From Micromonospora sp. R77 (lineage in GTDB: Bacteria; Actinomycetota; Actinomycetes; Mycobacteriales; Micromonosporaceae), in contig NZ_JALDST010000001.1 of assembly GCF_022747945.1 (NCBI RefSeq), positions 434,001 to 498,000 on the forward strand: a stretch of DNA of 64,000 nucleotides, written 5' to 3'. The notes under the pieces were generated by a model. That model saw nothing but the letters and a program-made list of their open reading frames with translations. It was not told the origin of the DNA and ran no database searches. The first letter of the stretch is position 1, and each line of letters opens with the position of its first letter. Both the position numbers and the translations under genes were made by a program. Positions 37,606 through 46,637 of this stretch are shown in pieces.

Positions 37606-38832
37606 GTGCTGAGCGTGGAGGACTGGGCGGAGATCCGGCGGCTGCGGCGGTCGGAGGGTATGGCGATCCAGGCCATCGCACGGCGGTTGAGGATGTCTCG
37701 CAACACCGTGAAGAAGGCCCTGGCTAGTGATGAGCCGCCGCGGTATCGGCGGGCGGCGAAGGGCTCGATCGTGGATGCGGTCGAGCCGCAGATTCGGGCG
37801 TTGTTGGCGGAGTTCCCGGAGATGCCGTCGACGGTGATCATGGAGCGGGTTGGGTGGACCCGGGGCAAGACGGTGTTCTGTGATCGGGTGCAGCAGTTGC
37901 GGCCGTTGTTCCGGCGCCCGGATCCGGCTCAGCGGACGGAGTATCTGCCGGGTGAGTTGGCGCAGTGTGATCTGTGGTTCCCGCCGGCGGACGTGTCGTT
38001 GGGTTTCGGGCAGGTCGGCCGGCCGCCGGTGCTGGTGATGGTGTCGGGGTATTCGCGGTGGCTGTCGGCGGTGATGATCCCGTCTCGGCAGTCGGCGGAC
38101 CTGTTGGGCGGGCACTGGACGCTGATCTCGGGGTGGGACCGGACGCCGAAGGCTCTGGTCTGGGACAACGAGTCCGCTGTCGGGCAGTGGCGGGCCGGAC
38201 GGCCGCAGCTGACGGAGGCGATGAACGCCTTCCGCGGGACCCTCGGCATCCGCGTGATTCAGTGCCGGCCGGCGGATCCGAAATCGAAGGGCCTGGTGGA
38301 GCGGGCCAACGGCTATCTGGAGACGTCGTTCTTGCCCGGCCGCCGGTTCGCCTCACCAGGCGACTTCAACGCCCAACTCACCGAGTGGTTGGTGCGGGCG
38401 AACAACCGCCGGCACCGAATGTTGGGTTGCCGACCCGTGGACCGGTGGGATGCCGACCGGGCCGCGATGCTGTCGCTGCCGCCGGTCGCGCCGGTGGTCG
38501 GTTGGCGGCAGAGCACCCGGTTGCCTCGGGATCATTACGTCCGGTTGGACGGCAACGACTACTCGGTGCACCCGGCCGTGGTGGGCCGACGGGTGGACAT
38601 CGTCGCCGACGCCGACCGGGTGCAGGTGTTCTGCGAGGACCGCCTCGTCGCCCGGCATGACCGGTGCTGGGCCAAGCATCAGAGCATCACCGATCCCGCT
38701 CACCGCCAGGCCGCCGCCGATCTGCGAACAGCGGCCCGACAGGTGCCGGCGCCGGCGGTCACGACCGAGGTGGAGCACCGTCGGCTGGCCGATTACGACC
38801 GCATGTTCGGCCTGGACGAGGTGGCCGCCTGA
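37606..38832 (+). CDS. istA: IS21-family transposase IstA
   Basis: 408 residues. GTG 37606 (MLSVEDWAEIRRLRRSEGM) matches the usual start of these proteins. GTG 37615, with GGGAGG upstream, is an alternative. An N-terminal HTH (AIQAIARRLRMSRNTVKKAL) precedes an rve integrase core: AQCDLWFPPADV (first Asp), VWDNESAVG (second Asp) and the downstream Glu near KGLVERANGYLE. The C-terminal beta-barrel has DGNDYSVHPAVVGRRV. The frame is intact, so the element could still be active. Confidence 0.93.
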   Translation: MLSVEDWAEIRRLRRSEGMAIQAIARRLRMSRNTVKKALASDEPPRYRRAAKGSIVDAVEPQIRALLAEFPEMPSTVIMERVGWTRGKTVFCDRVQQLRPLFRRPDPAQRTEYLPGELAQCDLWFPPADVSLGFGQVGRPPVLVMVSGYSRWLSAVMIPSRQSADLLGGHWTLISGWDRTPKALVWDNESAVGQWRAGRPQLTEAMNAFRGTLGIRVIQCRPADPKSKGLVERANGYLETSFLPGRRFASPGDFNAQLTEWLVRANNRRHRMLGCRPVDRWDADRAAMLSLPPVAPVVGWRQSTRLPRDHYVRLDGNDYSVHPAVVGRRVDIVADADRVQVFCEDRLVARHDRCWAKHQSITDPAHRQAAADLRTAARQVPAPAVTTEVEHRRLADYDRMFGLDEVAA

Positions 38833-39620
38833 TGGCCACCAAGACCAACCGCAACGTCGCATCGGAGATCGCGTTCCTCACCCGCGCCCTCAAGGCGCCG
38901 TCCCTCGCTGCCTCCGTCGAACGCCTGGCGGAGCGGGCCCGAGCGGAATCCTGGACGCATGAGGAGTTCCTCGCCGCCTGCCTGCAACGCGAAGTCGCCG
39001 CCCGCGAAGCCCACGGCGGTGAGGGACGCATCCGTGCAGCTAGGTTCCCGGCCCGCAAGAGCCTGGAGGAGTTCGACTTCGACCACCAACGCTCTCTGAA
39101 GAGGGAGACGATCGCCCACCTGGGCACCCTCGACTTCATCACTGGCCGAGAGAACGTCGTCTTCCTCGGCCCGCCCGGCACCGGCAAGACCCACCTGTCC
39201 ATCGGCCTCGGGATCCGGGCCTGCCAAGCCGGCCACCGCGTCGCGTTCGCCACCGCCGCTCAATGGGTGTCCCGCCTGGCCGACGCCCACCACGCCGGCC
39301 GGCTGCAGGACAAACTGGTCAAGCTCGGCAGGATCCCGCTGCTGATCGTCGACGAGGTCGGCTACATCCCCTTCGAAGCCGAAGCCGCGAACCTGTTCTT
39401 CCAACTCGTCTCGAACCGCTACGAACGAGCCTCGCTGATCGTCACCAGCAACAAGCCCTTCGGCCGCTGGGGCGAGGTGTTCGGCGACGACGTGGTCGCC
39501 GCAGCCATGATCGACCGCCTCGTCCACCACGCCGAGGTCATCTCCATGAAGGGCGACAGCTACCGACTCAAAGACCGCGACCTCGGCCGCGTCCCCGCAG
39601 CCAACAAGACCAACGACTAA
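38832..39620 (+). CDS. istB: IS21-family helper ATPase IstB
   Basis: 262 residues. ATG 38832 overlaps the istA stop (TGATG), the usual IS21 coupling. It is an AAA+ protein with Walker A GPPGTGKTH, Walker B LLIVDEVGY, and sensor region IVTSNKPFGRWGEVF. It is the ATP-dependent target-selection partner of IstA. No frameshift is seen. Confidence 0.95.
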   Translation: MATKTNRNVASEIAFLTRALKAPSLAASVERLAERARAESWTHEEFLAACLQREVAAREAHGGEGRIRAARFPARKSLEEFDFDHQRSLKRETIAHLGTLDFITGRENVVFLGPPGTGKTHLSIGLGIRACQAGHRVAFATAAQWVSRLADAHHAGRLQDKLVKLGRIPLLIVDEVGYIPFEAEAANLFFQLVSNRYERASLIVTSNKPFGRWGEVFGDDVVAAAMIDRLVHHAEVISMKGDSYRLKDRDLGRVPAANKTND

Positions 39621-39668
39621 AGATCAACAAAACCGAGGTGGTCCAGTTTCAGCCGGACCACGGTGGTC

Positions 39669-39676
39669 CCGTTTGG
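39669..39676. repeat. ISL3 target-site duplication CCGTTTGG, left copy
   Basis: The exact second copy is at 41342-41349 on the other side of the ISL3 element. Confidence 0.88.
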
Positions 39677-41341
39677 GGCTCTGGCACACATTTTGTGAGT
39701 CGCGCTCGTCGGTAGTTCGGGTTGGGTGCCGGGATGGAGATCATTCCGGCGTTGCTGCCGCACCTGACGGGCCTGCGGTTGGACGCGGTGGTGGTCCGGG
39801 GTGTCGGGGTCAGGATCGATGCGGCGACACAGACTGTGCGGGCGCGGTGTGGCACCTGCAGCACCTGGTCGACCACTGTGCATGGCCGCTATGTGCGGAG
39901 GCTGGCGGATGTCAGGTTGGGTGGTCACGAGGTGCTGGTCGCGTTGACGGTCCGCCGATTCACCTGCGTGAACGGCGAATGCGGGCGGCGGACGTTCGTT
40001 GAGCAGGTGCCCGGGCTGACTCGTCGGCATGCCCGTCACACCGTCGTGGCGGCCGGTGACCTGGAGGCCGTCGCGGTGGCGTTGGGCGGTCGCCCGGGCA
40101 GCAGGCTGGCGCATCGGTTGGCGGTGTCGGTCTCCCGGTCAACGTTGATCCGGATGATCCGCCGGATGCCCGACCCGCCGCCGGTGACACCGACGGTGCT
40201 GGGCGTGGACGACTTCGCCCGCCGTCGTGGGCACCGCTATGCGACCGTGCTGCTCGACATGCACACCCGCCGACCGATCGACGTCCTGCCCGACCGCACC
40301 GCCGACACCCTCGCCGCCTGGCTGCACGAACATCCCGGTGTTCAGATCATCTGCCGCGATCGAGGCGGCAGCTACGCAGACGGCGCCCGCAAGGGAGCAC
40401 CTGATGCGATCCAGGTCGCCGACCGGTGGCACCTGCTAAAGAACCTCAGCGACACCGTCGAGAAAGTCATCCGCGGGCACCGCCGATGCCTACGCACCCA
40501 CACCGAACCAACATCTGCCCTGGCCGCGCCGGCCGACGAGCCGGGCGAGACGGGGCGTCGGGCGGCGAACACGCGCCAACGCCACGCGGCCGTGCACGCT
40601 CTGCGAGCCGAGGGGCTGTCGATCAGCGCGACCGCCCGCCGCCTCGACATGAACGTCAGAACCGCCCGCAAGTACGCCCACGCCTCCACCGCCGAGGCGT
40701 TGATCGGCCCGAACGCCAGCAGCAGACCCAGCGTCCTCGCCCCGTTCCACTCCTACCTGCAGCAACGCCTCACCGACGGCGTCCATCAGACCGCTGACCT
40801 GCACGCCGAGATCCTGGCCCGCGGCTACCACGGCAGCCTGCGGGTGCTGCGCGACTGGCTCACCATCAACCGCAACCGACCCGCCCCTGCGACCGCAGTC
40901 CGGGTGCCGTCGGCCCGGCGGATCACCGCCTGGATCATGCGACCCGGCCACAAACTCACCGACGACGAACACGCCGCTCTCGCCGACGCCCGCCGCCGCT
41001 GCCCGGACCTCGACACCGTCGCCGACCTCGCCCGCGGGTTTGCCGCCCTGGTCCGCCACCAAGGCACCGGGCAGCACCTCGACGCTTGGATCAACCGCGC
41101 CCGCCGCGCCGGATACCCCGAGATCCGCGGCTTCGCCGCCGGTCTTGTCAGCGACCGCGACGCCGTCGTCGCCGGCCTCGCCCAGCCATGGAGTTCAGGT
41201 CCGGTCGAGGGCCAGGTCAACCGCATCAAGACGATCAAGCGACAGATGTATGGCCGGGCGAACCTCGACCTCCTCCGCAAACGCGTCCTGACCAACTCGT
41301 GAGCCGCCATCAAGATCAATCACAGAATCTGCGCCAGAGCC
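39677..41341 (+). mobile_element. ISL3-family insertion sequence (1665 bp) nested in IS21
   Basis: The terminal inverted repeat GGCTCTGGCACACATTTTG (left) matches the right end GGCTCTGGCGCAGATTCTG (read on the minus strand) with few mismatches. CCGTTTGG directly flanks both sides (39669-39676 and 41342-41349), the 8-bp target duplication typical of ISL3. The insertion lies inside the right terminal region of the IS21 element, so it is the younger event and separates istB from the IS21 right end. Confidence 0.92.
39722..41302 (+). CDS. ISL3-family transposase
   Basis: The intact frame starts at GTG 39722, with ATG 39734 as an alternative. About 526 residues. The N-terminal zinc-ribbon-like domain has CGTC and CVNGECGRRTF cysteines. 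The DDE domain has VLGVDDFARRRGHRYATVL, the second Asp in IQVADRWHLLKNL, and the final Glu in WSSGPVEGQVNRIKTIKRQMYGRA, an ISL3 hallmark. A HTH insertion (LSISATARRLDMNVRTARKY) lies between them. The frame is complete, so the IS may be mobile. Confidence 0.95.
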   Translation: MGAGMEIIPALLPHLTGLRLDAVVVRGVGVRIDAATQTVRARCGTCSTWSTTVHGRYVRRLADVRLGGHEVLVALTVRRFTCVNGECGRRTFVEQVPGLTRRHARHTVVAAGDLEAVAVALGGRPGSRLAHRLAVSVSRSTLIRMIRRMPDPPPVTPTVLGVDDFARRRGHRYATVLLDMHTRRPIDVLPDRTADTLAAWLHEHPGVQIICRDRGGSYADGARKGAPDAIQVADRWHLLKNLSDTVEKVIRGHRRCLRTHTEPTSALAAPADEPGETGRRAANTRQRHAAVHALRAEGLSISATARRLDMNVRTARKYAHASTAEALIGPNASSRPSVLAPFHSYLQQRLTDGVHQTADLHAEILARGYHGSLRVLRDWLTINRNRPAPATAVRVPSARRITAWIMRPGHKLTDDEHAALADARRRCPDLDTVADLARGFAALVRHQGTGQHLDAWINRARRAGYPEIRGFAAGLVSDRDAVVAGLAQPWSSGPVEGQVNRIKTIKRQMYGRANLDLLRKRVLTNS

Positions 41342-41477
41342 CCGTTTGGGGCGGCGTTGACACACCGGTCGCGCGAGGCGACGGGTCGGGCATCGCGTCA
41401 TGTTATGGGGCCGATGTCATGGCCGACGGCGGCGCGCCGCAGGACGATGGAGGACCAGGCGCAGAATCGGAAGACTC

Positions 41478-42176
41478 ATGGCGAAGGTCCTTCTCATCGA
41501 TGACGACGCCCGTTGCCGGGCACGGACGAGTCGCCAGCTGACGCGGCTGGGCCACGCGGTGGCCAGCCTCGACACCGAAGCGGTCGGGGCCGCCGCATCC
41601 GCTCTCCTGCGCCGCGGCACCCGGCGACCGGATGTGGTGGTCATCGATCCCTTCGTCAGTGACATGCATGCCCTGCCGATGGTGCAGATGGTGTGCGCGA
41701 CCGCTCGCCGGCCGGTCCTGGTGATGACCGCCCCTCGACCGGATCACGAGATCGCTCGCATTCTCGTGGCGGGCGCGGACGACTATGTCGGCAAGCCGGC
41801 CTCACCCCTCGTCCTGGACGCCCGGATCGGGGCCATTCTGCGTCGCCGCCCGGTCGAGGAGGAGGCGGACCAGCTGATGGTCGGTCAGCTGCGCCTGGAT
41901 TCCGCGTCACGTGAAGTCAGTGTCGCCGGACGAGCCCTGTGTCTGACCCGGACGGAATTCGATCTCATCGCGCGGCTGGCAGAAGCACCGGGCAGGTATG
42001 TTCCCCGGGCCCGACTCGCCGAACTCCTCTCCCCCGACGGCTCCCTCTCTGTCGGCGCGCTCAACACCTTGCTGTCACGGCTGCGGGCCAAGCTGGGAGA
42101 ATCGGCCCGGCAACCCCGCTATCTGCACAGCAGCCGCAGCAGAGGCATCGCGCTAATGGATGCGGAACGGGGTTAG
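41478..42176 (+). CDS. OmpR-family response regulator, orphan
   Basis: ATG 41478 (MAKVLLIDDDARCRART) follows GGAAG. 232 residues. The receiver has the acidic DDD, phospho-acceptor Asp57 (VVVIDPFVSDM) and Lys (DYVGKPASPLVL). The winged-helix output domain carries CLTRTEFDLIARLAEAPGRYVPR. No adjacent kinase is encoded on the same strand. The upstream region now abuts the IS21 right end, so the native promoter may have been displaced. Confidence 0.87.
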   Translation: MAKVLLIDDDARCRARTSRQLTRLGHAVASLDTEAVGAAASALLRRGTRRPDVVVIDPFVSDMHALPMVQMVCATARRPVLVMTAPRPDHEIARILVAGADDYVGKPASPLVLDARIGAILRRRPVEEEADQLMVGQLRLDSASREVSVAGRALCLTRTEFDLIARLAEAPGRYVPRARLAELLSPDGSLSVGALNTLLSRLRAKLGESARQPRYLHSSRSRGIALMDAERG

Positions 42177-42197
42177 CTGACCGAACGCGCCCGGCGG

Positions 42198-43151
42198 TCA
42201 CCGGGGCTGAGCACTGAGAGAGCTCTGCCACCAGCGATGAAAGCCGGGATTGTCCTGCGCGTGAGCGGCTATCGCCCGAGTGACCGCATCGACCAGCGTG
42301 CTCGCCTCGCGCGAGGAGAACGTGACGCGCTGCCACACCAGGCTCAGCCTGGCCATCTGCGCCTCGTCGGCCAGCGGCAGGGTCACGGTACCCGGAGCCG
42401 CCGGCCAGGACGGGTCCACCAGGCGGACGCATCTGCCCTGAGCCACCAGCGGCCAGGCAGCGCCGCTCGGCGCGTCGTAGCGGAGCAGCGGCTCGAAGCC
42501 CTCCTTACGACAGGCGTGACGCAGCGCGGCGAGGGACCCGTCGTCGGCGCCGGGCGGCCGTACCCAGAACTCCTGGCGCAGGTCCGCGAGCCGCACCGAC
42601 TCCCGACCCGCCAGGCTGTGCCCCGCCGACATGGCCACGAAGATGGGATACCTCGGCAGCAGGATGCGGTCCATCAGCCCCTCGGGCAGCTGCGGGACGA
42701 AGCCTTCGACGAAGCTGACCAGCCCGACATCGAGCAGTCCCCTGGCGGTCAGGTCGAGCAGGGTCCGGGACGAAGGCTCGATACGCAGCCCGACGGCGGT
42801 CCCGGGCATGGCTTCCTCGACGCACCGCACCAGGCTGCTGCTGGCGGCGACGTGCACCGCTCCCATCCGCAGCAGTTCCCGGGACGGGGCACTCACCGGC
42901 AGATTCTCCAGGATCGCGTCCAACTCGCCGAGCACGACCCGGGCACGGCTCAACAGCTGGCGGCCCGCGTCGGTGGGGACCACGCCGCTGCGGCTACGGA
43001 CGAACAGGCGGGTGCCGAGTGCCTCCTCGATCCGGCGCAACTGAGTGGTCAGCGCCGGCTGGCTGATCCCCAGTCGCACCGAGGCGCGGCTGATGCTGCC
43101 CACCTCCGCGATGGCGGAGACGGCTCTCAGATGGCGCACCTCAACCTGCAT
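42198..43151 (-). CDS. LysR-family transcriptional regulator
   Basis: ATG 43151 (MQVEVRHLRAVSAIAEVGSISRAS). 317 residues. The N-terminal winged HTH is canonical (RLGISQPALTTQLRRIEEALG), followed by a periplasmic-binding-like effector domain. It is convergent with the preceding response regulator, with a 21-nt gap. The target and ligand are not evident. A likely candidate target is the DUF305 gene upstream on the same strand. Confidence 0.9.
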   Translation of the reverse strand: MQVEVRHLRAVSAIAEVGSISRASVRLGISQPALTTQLRRIEEALGTRLFVRSRSGVVPTDAGRQLLSRARVVLGELDAILENLPVSAPSRELLRMGAVHVAASSSLVRCVEEAMPGTAVGLRIEPSSRTLLDLTARGLLDVGLVSFVEGFVPQLPEGLMDRILLPRYPIFVAMSAGHSLAGRESVRLADLRQEFWVRPPGADDGSLAALRHACRKEGFEPLLRYDAPSGAAWPLVAQGRCVRLVDPSWPAAPGTVTLPLADEAQMARLSLVWQRVTFSSREASTLVDAVTRAIAAHAQDNPGFHRWWQSSLSAQPR

Positions 43152-43250
43152 GCGCCCACGATACGGAGACCTGCGGCAGCGCCCGACCACTCACACCGCC
43201 CCGATCATCGATGGGCAGATCTTCATGCGCGTCCGACGGCCGGGCCGGCG

Positions 43251-43856
43251 TCAACCGTTGAGCAGGCGAAGCGCCTCGCGTACCTGGGCCTGCCGTGACC
43301 GGGCCAGCCGGGCGGCCAGCTCCCGCACCTGCGGGTCGTCACCGGTCTTCCGCGCCGCCGCGAAGTTCGCCGCTATCAGTTCGTGGGACATGAAAAGGTT
43401 CAGGAAGAGCTTGTCCGCTTCCTTGCCGACGGGGCTGGCCATGAGTTGCGCGAGGTCATCCGGCCTGACGCTCTCCAACGCGTCGGAGGTGCCGTGACCG
43501 CCGTGGCCCTCCGACGATCCGACGTGGATGTCTGTGGGCATCGTCGACCCGGCATTCGTCTTCAGCAGGCGATTCATGTCGGCGATCTCTGCTTTCCGGG
43601 TCACGGTGATCGCGGCGGCGAAGGTGCGGACGTCCTCGCGACCGGCCCGCTGTTGCCCGAGCTTCGCCAGCTCCAGCCCACGCTCGTCGTGCCCGACCAG
43701 CAGCCGCAGGAAGGCCGCGTCGTTGTCGGCCCGCACGACCGGCGCACTGGCCAGGGGTGGGGACGCCGAGCCTTGGTCGGCGGACTGCGCGCCGTCACAT
43801 GCCGAGAGCGTGAGGGCCGCCAACAGGACAGGTACGACAAGACGGGTACGACGCAC
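43251..43856 (-). CDS. DUF305-family lipoprotein
   Basis: GTG 43856 (VRRTRLVVPVLLAALTLSACDG) is chosen because GGAG precedes it and a lipobox LSAC follows directly. 201 residues. The four-helix ferritin-like DUF305 domain is recognised by VGHDERGLELAKLGQ and the LFMSHELIAANFAAA helix, with His residues placed as in family members. A HVGSSEGHGGHGTSD loop is His-rich. DUF305 proteins often accompany copper handling, but no metal site is proven here. Confidence 0.87.
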   Translation of the reverse strand: MRRTRLVVPVLLAALTLSACDGAQSADQGSASPPLASAPVVRADNDAAFLRLLVGHDERGLELAKLGQQRAGREDVRTFAAAITVTRKAEIADMNRLLKTNAGSTMPTDIHVGSSEGHGGHGTSDALESVRPDDLAQLMASPVGKEADKLFLNLFMSHELIAANFAAARKTGDDPQVRELAARLARSRQAQVREALRLLNG

Positions 43857-44031
43857 GACCGACTCCGAGGTGGGTTGATGGACGGGAACCGCCGAGTTGA
43901 CGAGATCCGGGGAATGCGGATACCAACCGCGAGGGGCAGGACGTCCCCGATCAGCGGTGGTCGCCAGCGACGGTATCAGCGCCGGCCGGTCGGCTACCTT
44001 GGCGAATTGTTGGATGTTCCGGAACAAAACT

Positions 44032-45339
44032 TCAACCGCGTGATGACCGGTCCAGCGTCGTCTGACGAGGCGGCAGCGGAAAGCTCAGGACGATCCGGGC
44101 GCCACCCAGCTCCCTGCTTCTCCCGATCTCCAGCCGACCGCTCGCGTGCGTACACATCCGATGCACGATGTCGAGGCCCAGGCCGCTCGACGCGGCTCCG
44201 CTCACTCCACGCTGCACCGCCTGGTCGGCGTCGGTGATACCGGGTCCGCCGTCCTCGACGACGAGGGCCCGCGCCGTGACGGTCACCCGGAACGGTGTAC
44301 CGGCCGGAGTGTGCCGGAAAATGTTGCCGAGCAGTGCGTCGACGGCGCTCACCAGCTCCGCCCGTGGTACCGGTACCGGCACGGGCGTCGTGCCACCACG
44401 CCACTGCCACTGCCGCTGCTGGTGTTCGGCGGGAAGGGCCCAGAACGACAGCCGGTCGTTGACCACCTCGGCCAGGTCACAGCCCTCGGCGCTACCGGCC
44501 GTACCCGGATTTCGCGCCGCCGTGATGATCGCGTCGACCTCGGCCTCGATCGCGTCGATGCCCTCGATCAACCGCTGCTGGAGGGTGCCGCCGGCGAGGG
44601 ACTCCGCGTCCAGGCGCAGCGCCGTCATCGGTGTCCGTAACCGGTGCGACAGATCTGCGGCACGTTCCCGTTCCTTCAACAGCAGAGCGTGGAGGCGCTC
44701 CGCCATGAGATTGAACGTCCTACCGACCTCGGCCAACTCGGCCGGTCCGGACGGCTCGACGCGGGCCTGCAGGTCGTGCTGACCGATCCGCCGGGCCGCC
44801 GCGGCCAGGTGCCGCGCCGCCGTGACCGGGCCTGCAGCGAGCCGATCGGCCAGGACGGTCGAGCTGGCCACCAGCACGGCCGCCAGCACCACCATGGACA
44901 ACCGCGCCGGACCTACCCCGCGCTCCAACTCGGTCCGCGGCACCCAGACCTCGATGACCCCGATCCGGCCCGGCGCGAAGGTCGACGGCTGCAGGAAGAC
45001 CACGCCGTCGGGGACGTCGGCGGTCAGCGGCTGCCCGGTGTCCATGACGAGCCGCAGATCAGCTGGCTCAGCGCGCGGCACACCGATCGGCTCCTCGTCC
45101 GGAAGATGCAACGCGAGCCGGCCATCGGCACCGGCAGGGGTGCTCGCCACCACGCGCTCCAGCACCGCGCGGTCCTCGGTAACCGTGACCGCGGCGATGA
45201 CGACCGCCGTCTCACCGCGGGCGTCGGCGATCGCCCGGTCGTGGGCGATCTGGCCGGCCAGGAGGGCCAGCGGGACGAGGAAGGCGATGGCCACCATGGA
45301 GGTGACCGCCAGCGCGCCGCGAACCAGTCGGCTTCTCAA
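44032..45339 (-). CDS. Sensor histidine kinase
   Basis: 435 residues. Two transmembrane helices (about 10-30 and 137-155) flank an extracellular sensor. A HAMP domain and a DHp helix follow with the H-box DLSHRLRTPMTALRLDAESL (His about 232). The HATPase domain is compact, with N-box DALLGNIFRHT, GGPGI and SGLGLDIVHR. The start overlaps the upstream regulator stop by 4 nt (ATGA), which indicates a bicistronic pair. The RLRTPMTALRLDAE H-box variant is common among actinobacterial kinases. Confidence 0.92.
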   Translation of the reverse strand: MRSRLVRGALAVTSMVAIAFLVPLALLAGQIAHDRAIADARGETAVVIAAVTVTEDRAVLERVVASTPAGADGRLALHLPDEEPIGVPRAEPADLRLVMDTGQPLTADVPDGVVFLQPSTFAPGRIGVIEVWVPRTELERGVGPARLSMVVLAAVLVASSTVLADRLAAGPVTAARHLAAAARRIGQHDLQARVEPSGPAELAEVGRTFNLMAERLHALLLKERERAADLSHRLRTPMTALRLDAESLAGGTLQQRLIEGIDAIEAEVDAIITAARNPGTAGSAEGCDLAEVVNDRLSFWALPAEHQQRQWQWRGGTTPVPVPVPRAELVSAVDALLGNIFRHTPAGTPFRVTVTARALVVEDGGPGITDADQAVQRGVSGAASSGLGLDIVHRMCTHASGRLEIGRSRELGGARIVLSFPLPPRQTTLDRSSRG

Positions 45340-46040
45340 GGCGAACTGGTCAGCATCAGCCCGACACCACGGATCGTCCGTAGCATGCCGGGCCGGGCGG
45401 CGGACTCGCCCAGCTTCCGCCGCAGGATGGAGGTGTGAGTGGCGAGCGTCTGATCACCCCTCATCAGCGGTTGCTTCCAGATCGACAGGTACAACTCCTC
45501 GCGGGTGATCACCCGGTCCGCACGTTCCGCCAGGTAGCGCAGCAGCTCGAACTCCTTACGGGTCAGCGTCATCGGGCTGCCGTGGAACAGGACCGAACGA
45601 GTGTTCGGATCGATCCGTAACGGCCCGACCGCCACGATCTCGGACAGCGGCGGATCGAGGTCCCGGCGTGGCGTGCCGGAGCCGCCTCGGCGCAGGACCG
45701 CCGCGATCCGGGCCAGCAACTGCGCTGCGGAGAAGGGCTTGGTCACGTAGTCGTCCGCACCGGCGTTCAGCAGGCGCACGATGTCGTGTTCGGCCCGGCG
45801 GGCGGTGGCCACGATCACCGGCACCGAGCTGACGGCTCTGATCATCACCAGTGCGTCGGCCCCGTCCATGTCCGGCAGCCCGAGGTCCAGCACGATCACC
45901 GACGGCTTGACGGACATGGTCAACGTGAGCGCCTCCATCGCTGTCGTCGCCGGCTGCACGAGGTAGTCGGCCTTGGTCAGCGCCAGGGTGAGAGCCCGTC
46001 GTACGGAGGGGTCGTCTTCGACGATCAGCACCAGCGGCAT
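45336..46040 (-). CDS. OmpR/PhoB-family response regulator
   Basis: ATG 46040 (MPLVLIVEDDPSVRRALTL) follows AAAGG. 234 residues. The receiver has phospho-acceptor Asp52 (VIVLDLGLPDMDG) and Lys in YVTKPFSAAQ. The winged helix ends in MLRTIRGVGLML. It is coupled to the kinase gene downstream. It diverges from a small membrane or secreted protein gene across 33 bp, a possible direct target. Confidence 0.93.
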   Translation of the reverse strand: MPLVLIVEDDPSVRRALTLALTKADYLVQPATTAMEALTLTMSVKPSVIVLDLGLPDMDGADALVMIRAVSSVPVIVATARRAEHDIVRLLNAGADDYVTKPFSAAQLLARIAAVLRRGGSGTPRRDLDPPLSEIVAVGPLRIDPNTRSVLFHGSPMTLTRKEFELLRYLAERADRVITREELYLSIWKQPLMRGDQTLATHTSILRRKLGESAARPGMLRTIRGVGLMLTSSP

Positions 46041-46073
46041 GACGTCAGCCTTTCGATGTGTCAGGGTGTTCGG

Positions 46074-46634
46074 ATGCGTGGATGGCGAACCGTCGGTGTC
46101 GTAGCTGCCTGGGCCGCCTTCACCTCGGCCAGCACGGCCGTCGTGTGGTACGGGCTCGGTCCCGTACGAGATGCTGCAGTCCCCCACCGGGTGCAGACGC
46201 TGACACAGGCCGAACTGCACCAGATGGCCAGGAACGCCCGAGCCACCCCGTCGTCGAGCCCCGCGCCCAGCGTCGCAGCGCCATCACCCACGACCACCGC
46301 GACTCCCCGTCAGACCCGGTCACCGGGCAAGTCACCCACCCGACCGGCCGACCAGCCGTCCCGCGACGGGTGGAAGCAGGTCAGGGAGAAGGACGGCACA
46401 TACTCCTACGTCCGTCGGTTCGAGGTCGAGGGAGGACAGACGACCATCCGGGCGGTCTCCGGCAAGATGATTCTCGGCTCGGCGACGCCCAACCCCGGCT
46501 ACTCGGTGAACGTCGAGCAGAGCAGCCCGGACCGGCTGCTCCTGCGGTTCATCTCCCGCGACCGGGTGATCATGATCGATGCTCTCTGGTGGGAGGGCCG
46601 ACCCTTCGTCACCGTGACCCCACTGGGTGGCTGA
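46074..46634 (+). CDS. Small membrane-anchored or secreted protein beside a two-component system
   Basis: ATG 46074 (MRGWRTVGVVAAWAAFTSA) follows AGGG. 186 residues. An N-terminal hydrophobic segment is followed by a Thr/Pro/Ser-rich linker and a C-terminal beta domain of about 90 residues (EVEGGQTTIRAVSGKMIL, VNVEQSSPDRLLLRFISRDRV). No family is named. Its start lies 33 bp from the divergent response-regulator start and its stop lies 3 nt from the convergent CAP gene stop. The envelope location is inferred. Confidence 0.72.
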   Translation: MRGWRTVGVVAAWAAFTSASTAVVWYGLGPVRDAAVPHRVQTLTQAELHQMARNARATPSSSPAPSVAAPSPTTTATPRQTRSPGKSPTRPADQPSRDGWKQVREKDGTYSYVRRFEVEGGQTTIRAVSGKMILGSATPNPGYSVNVEQSSPDRLLLRFISRDRVIMIDALWWEGRPFVTVTPLGG

Positions 46635-46637
46635 CTG

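Larger units (their letters stand above)
37536..41362 (+). mobile_element. IS21-family element carrying a nested ISL3 insertion
   Basis: Ends are TGTCGGCTCCGCC (left, 37536) and GGCGGCGTTGACA (right, 41362). Both ends carry internal inverted repeats built on TCCGGCTGAA and GGACCACCTC. The element is flanked by a 5-bp direct repeat CACCG (37531-37535 and 41363-41367), as expected for IS21 target duplication. It encodes istA and istB. Removing the ISL3 element and one copy of its 8-bp duplication leaves about 2154 bp, a normal IS21 size. Confidence 0.88.
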
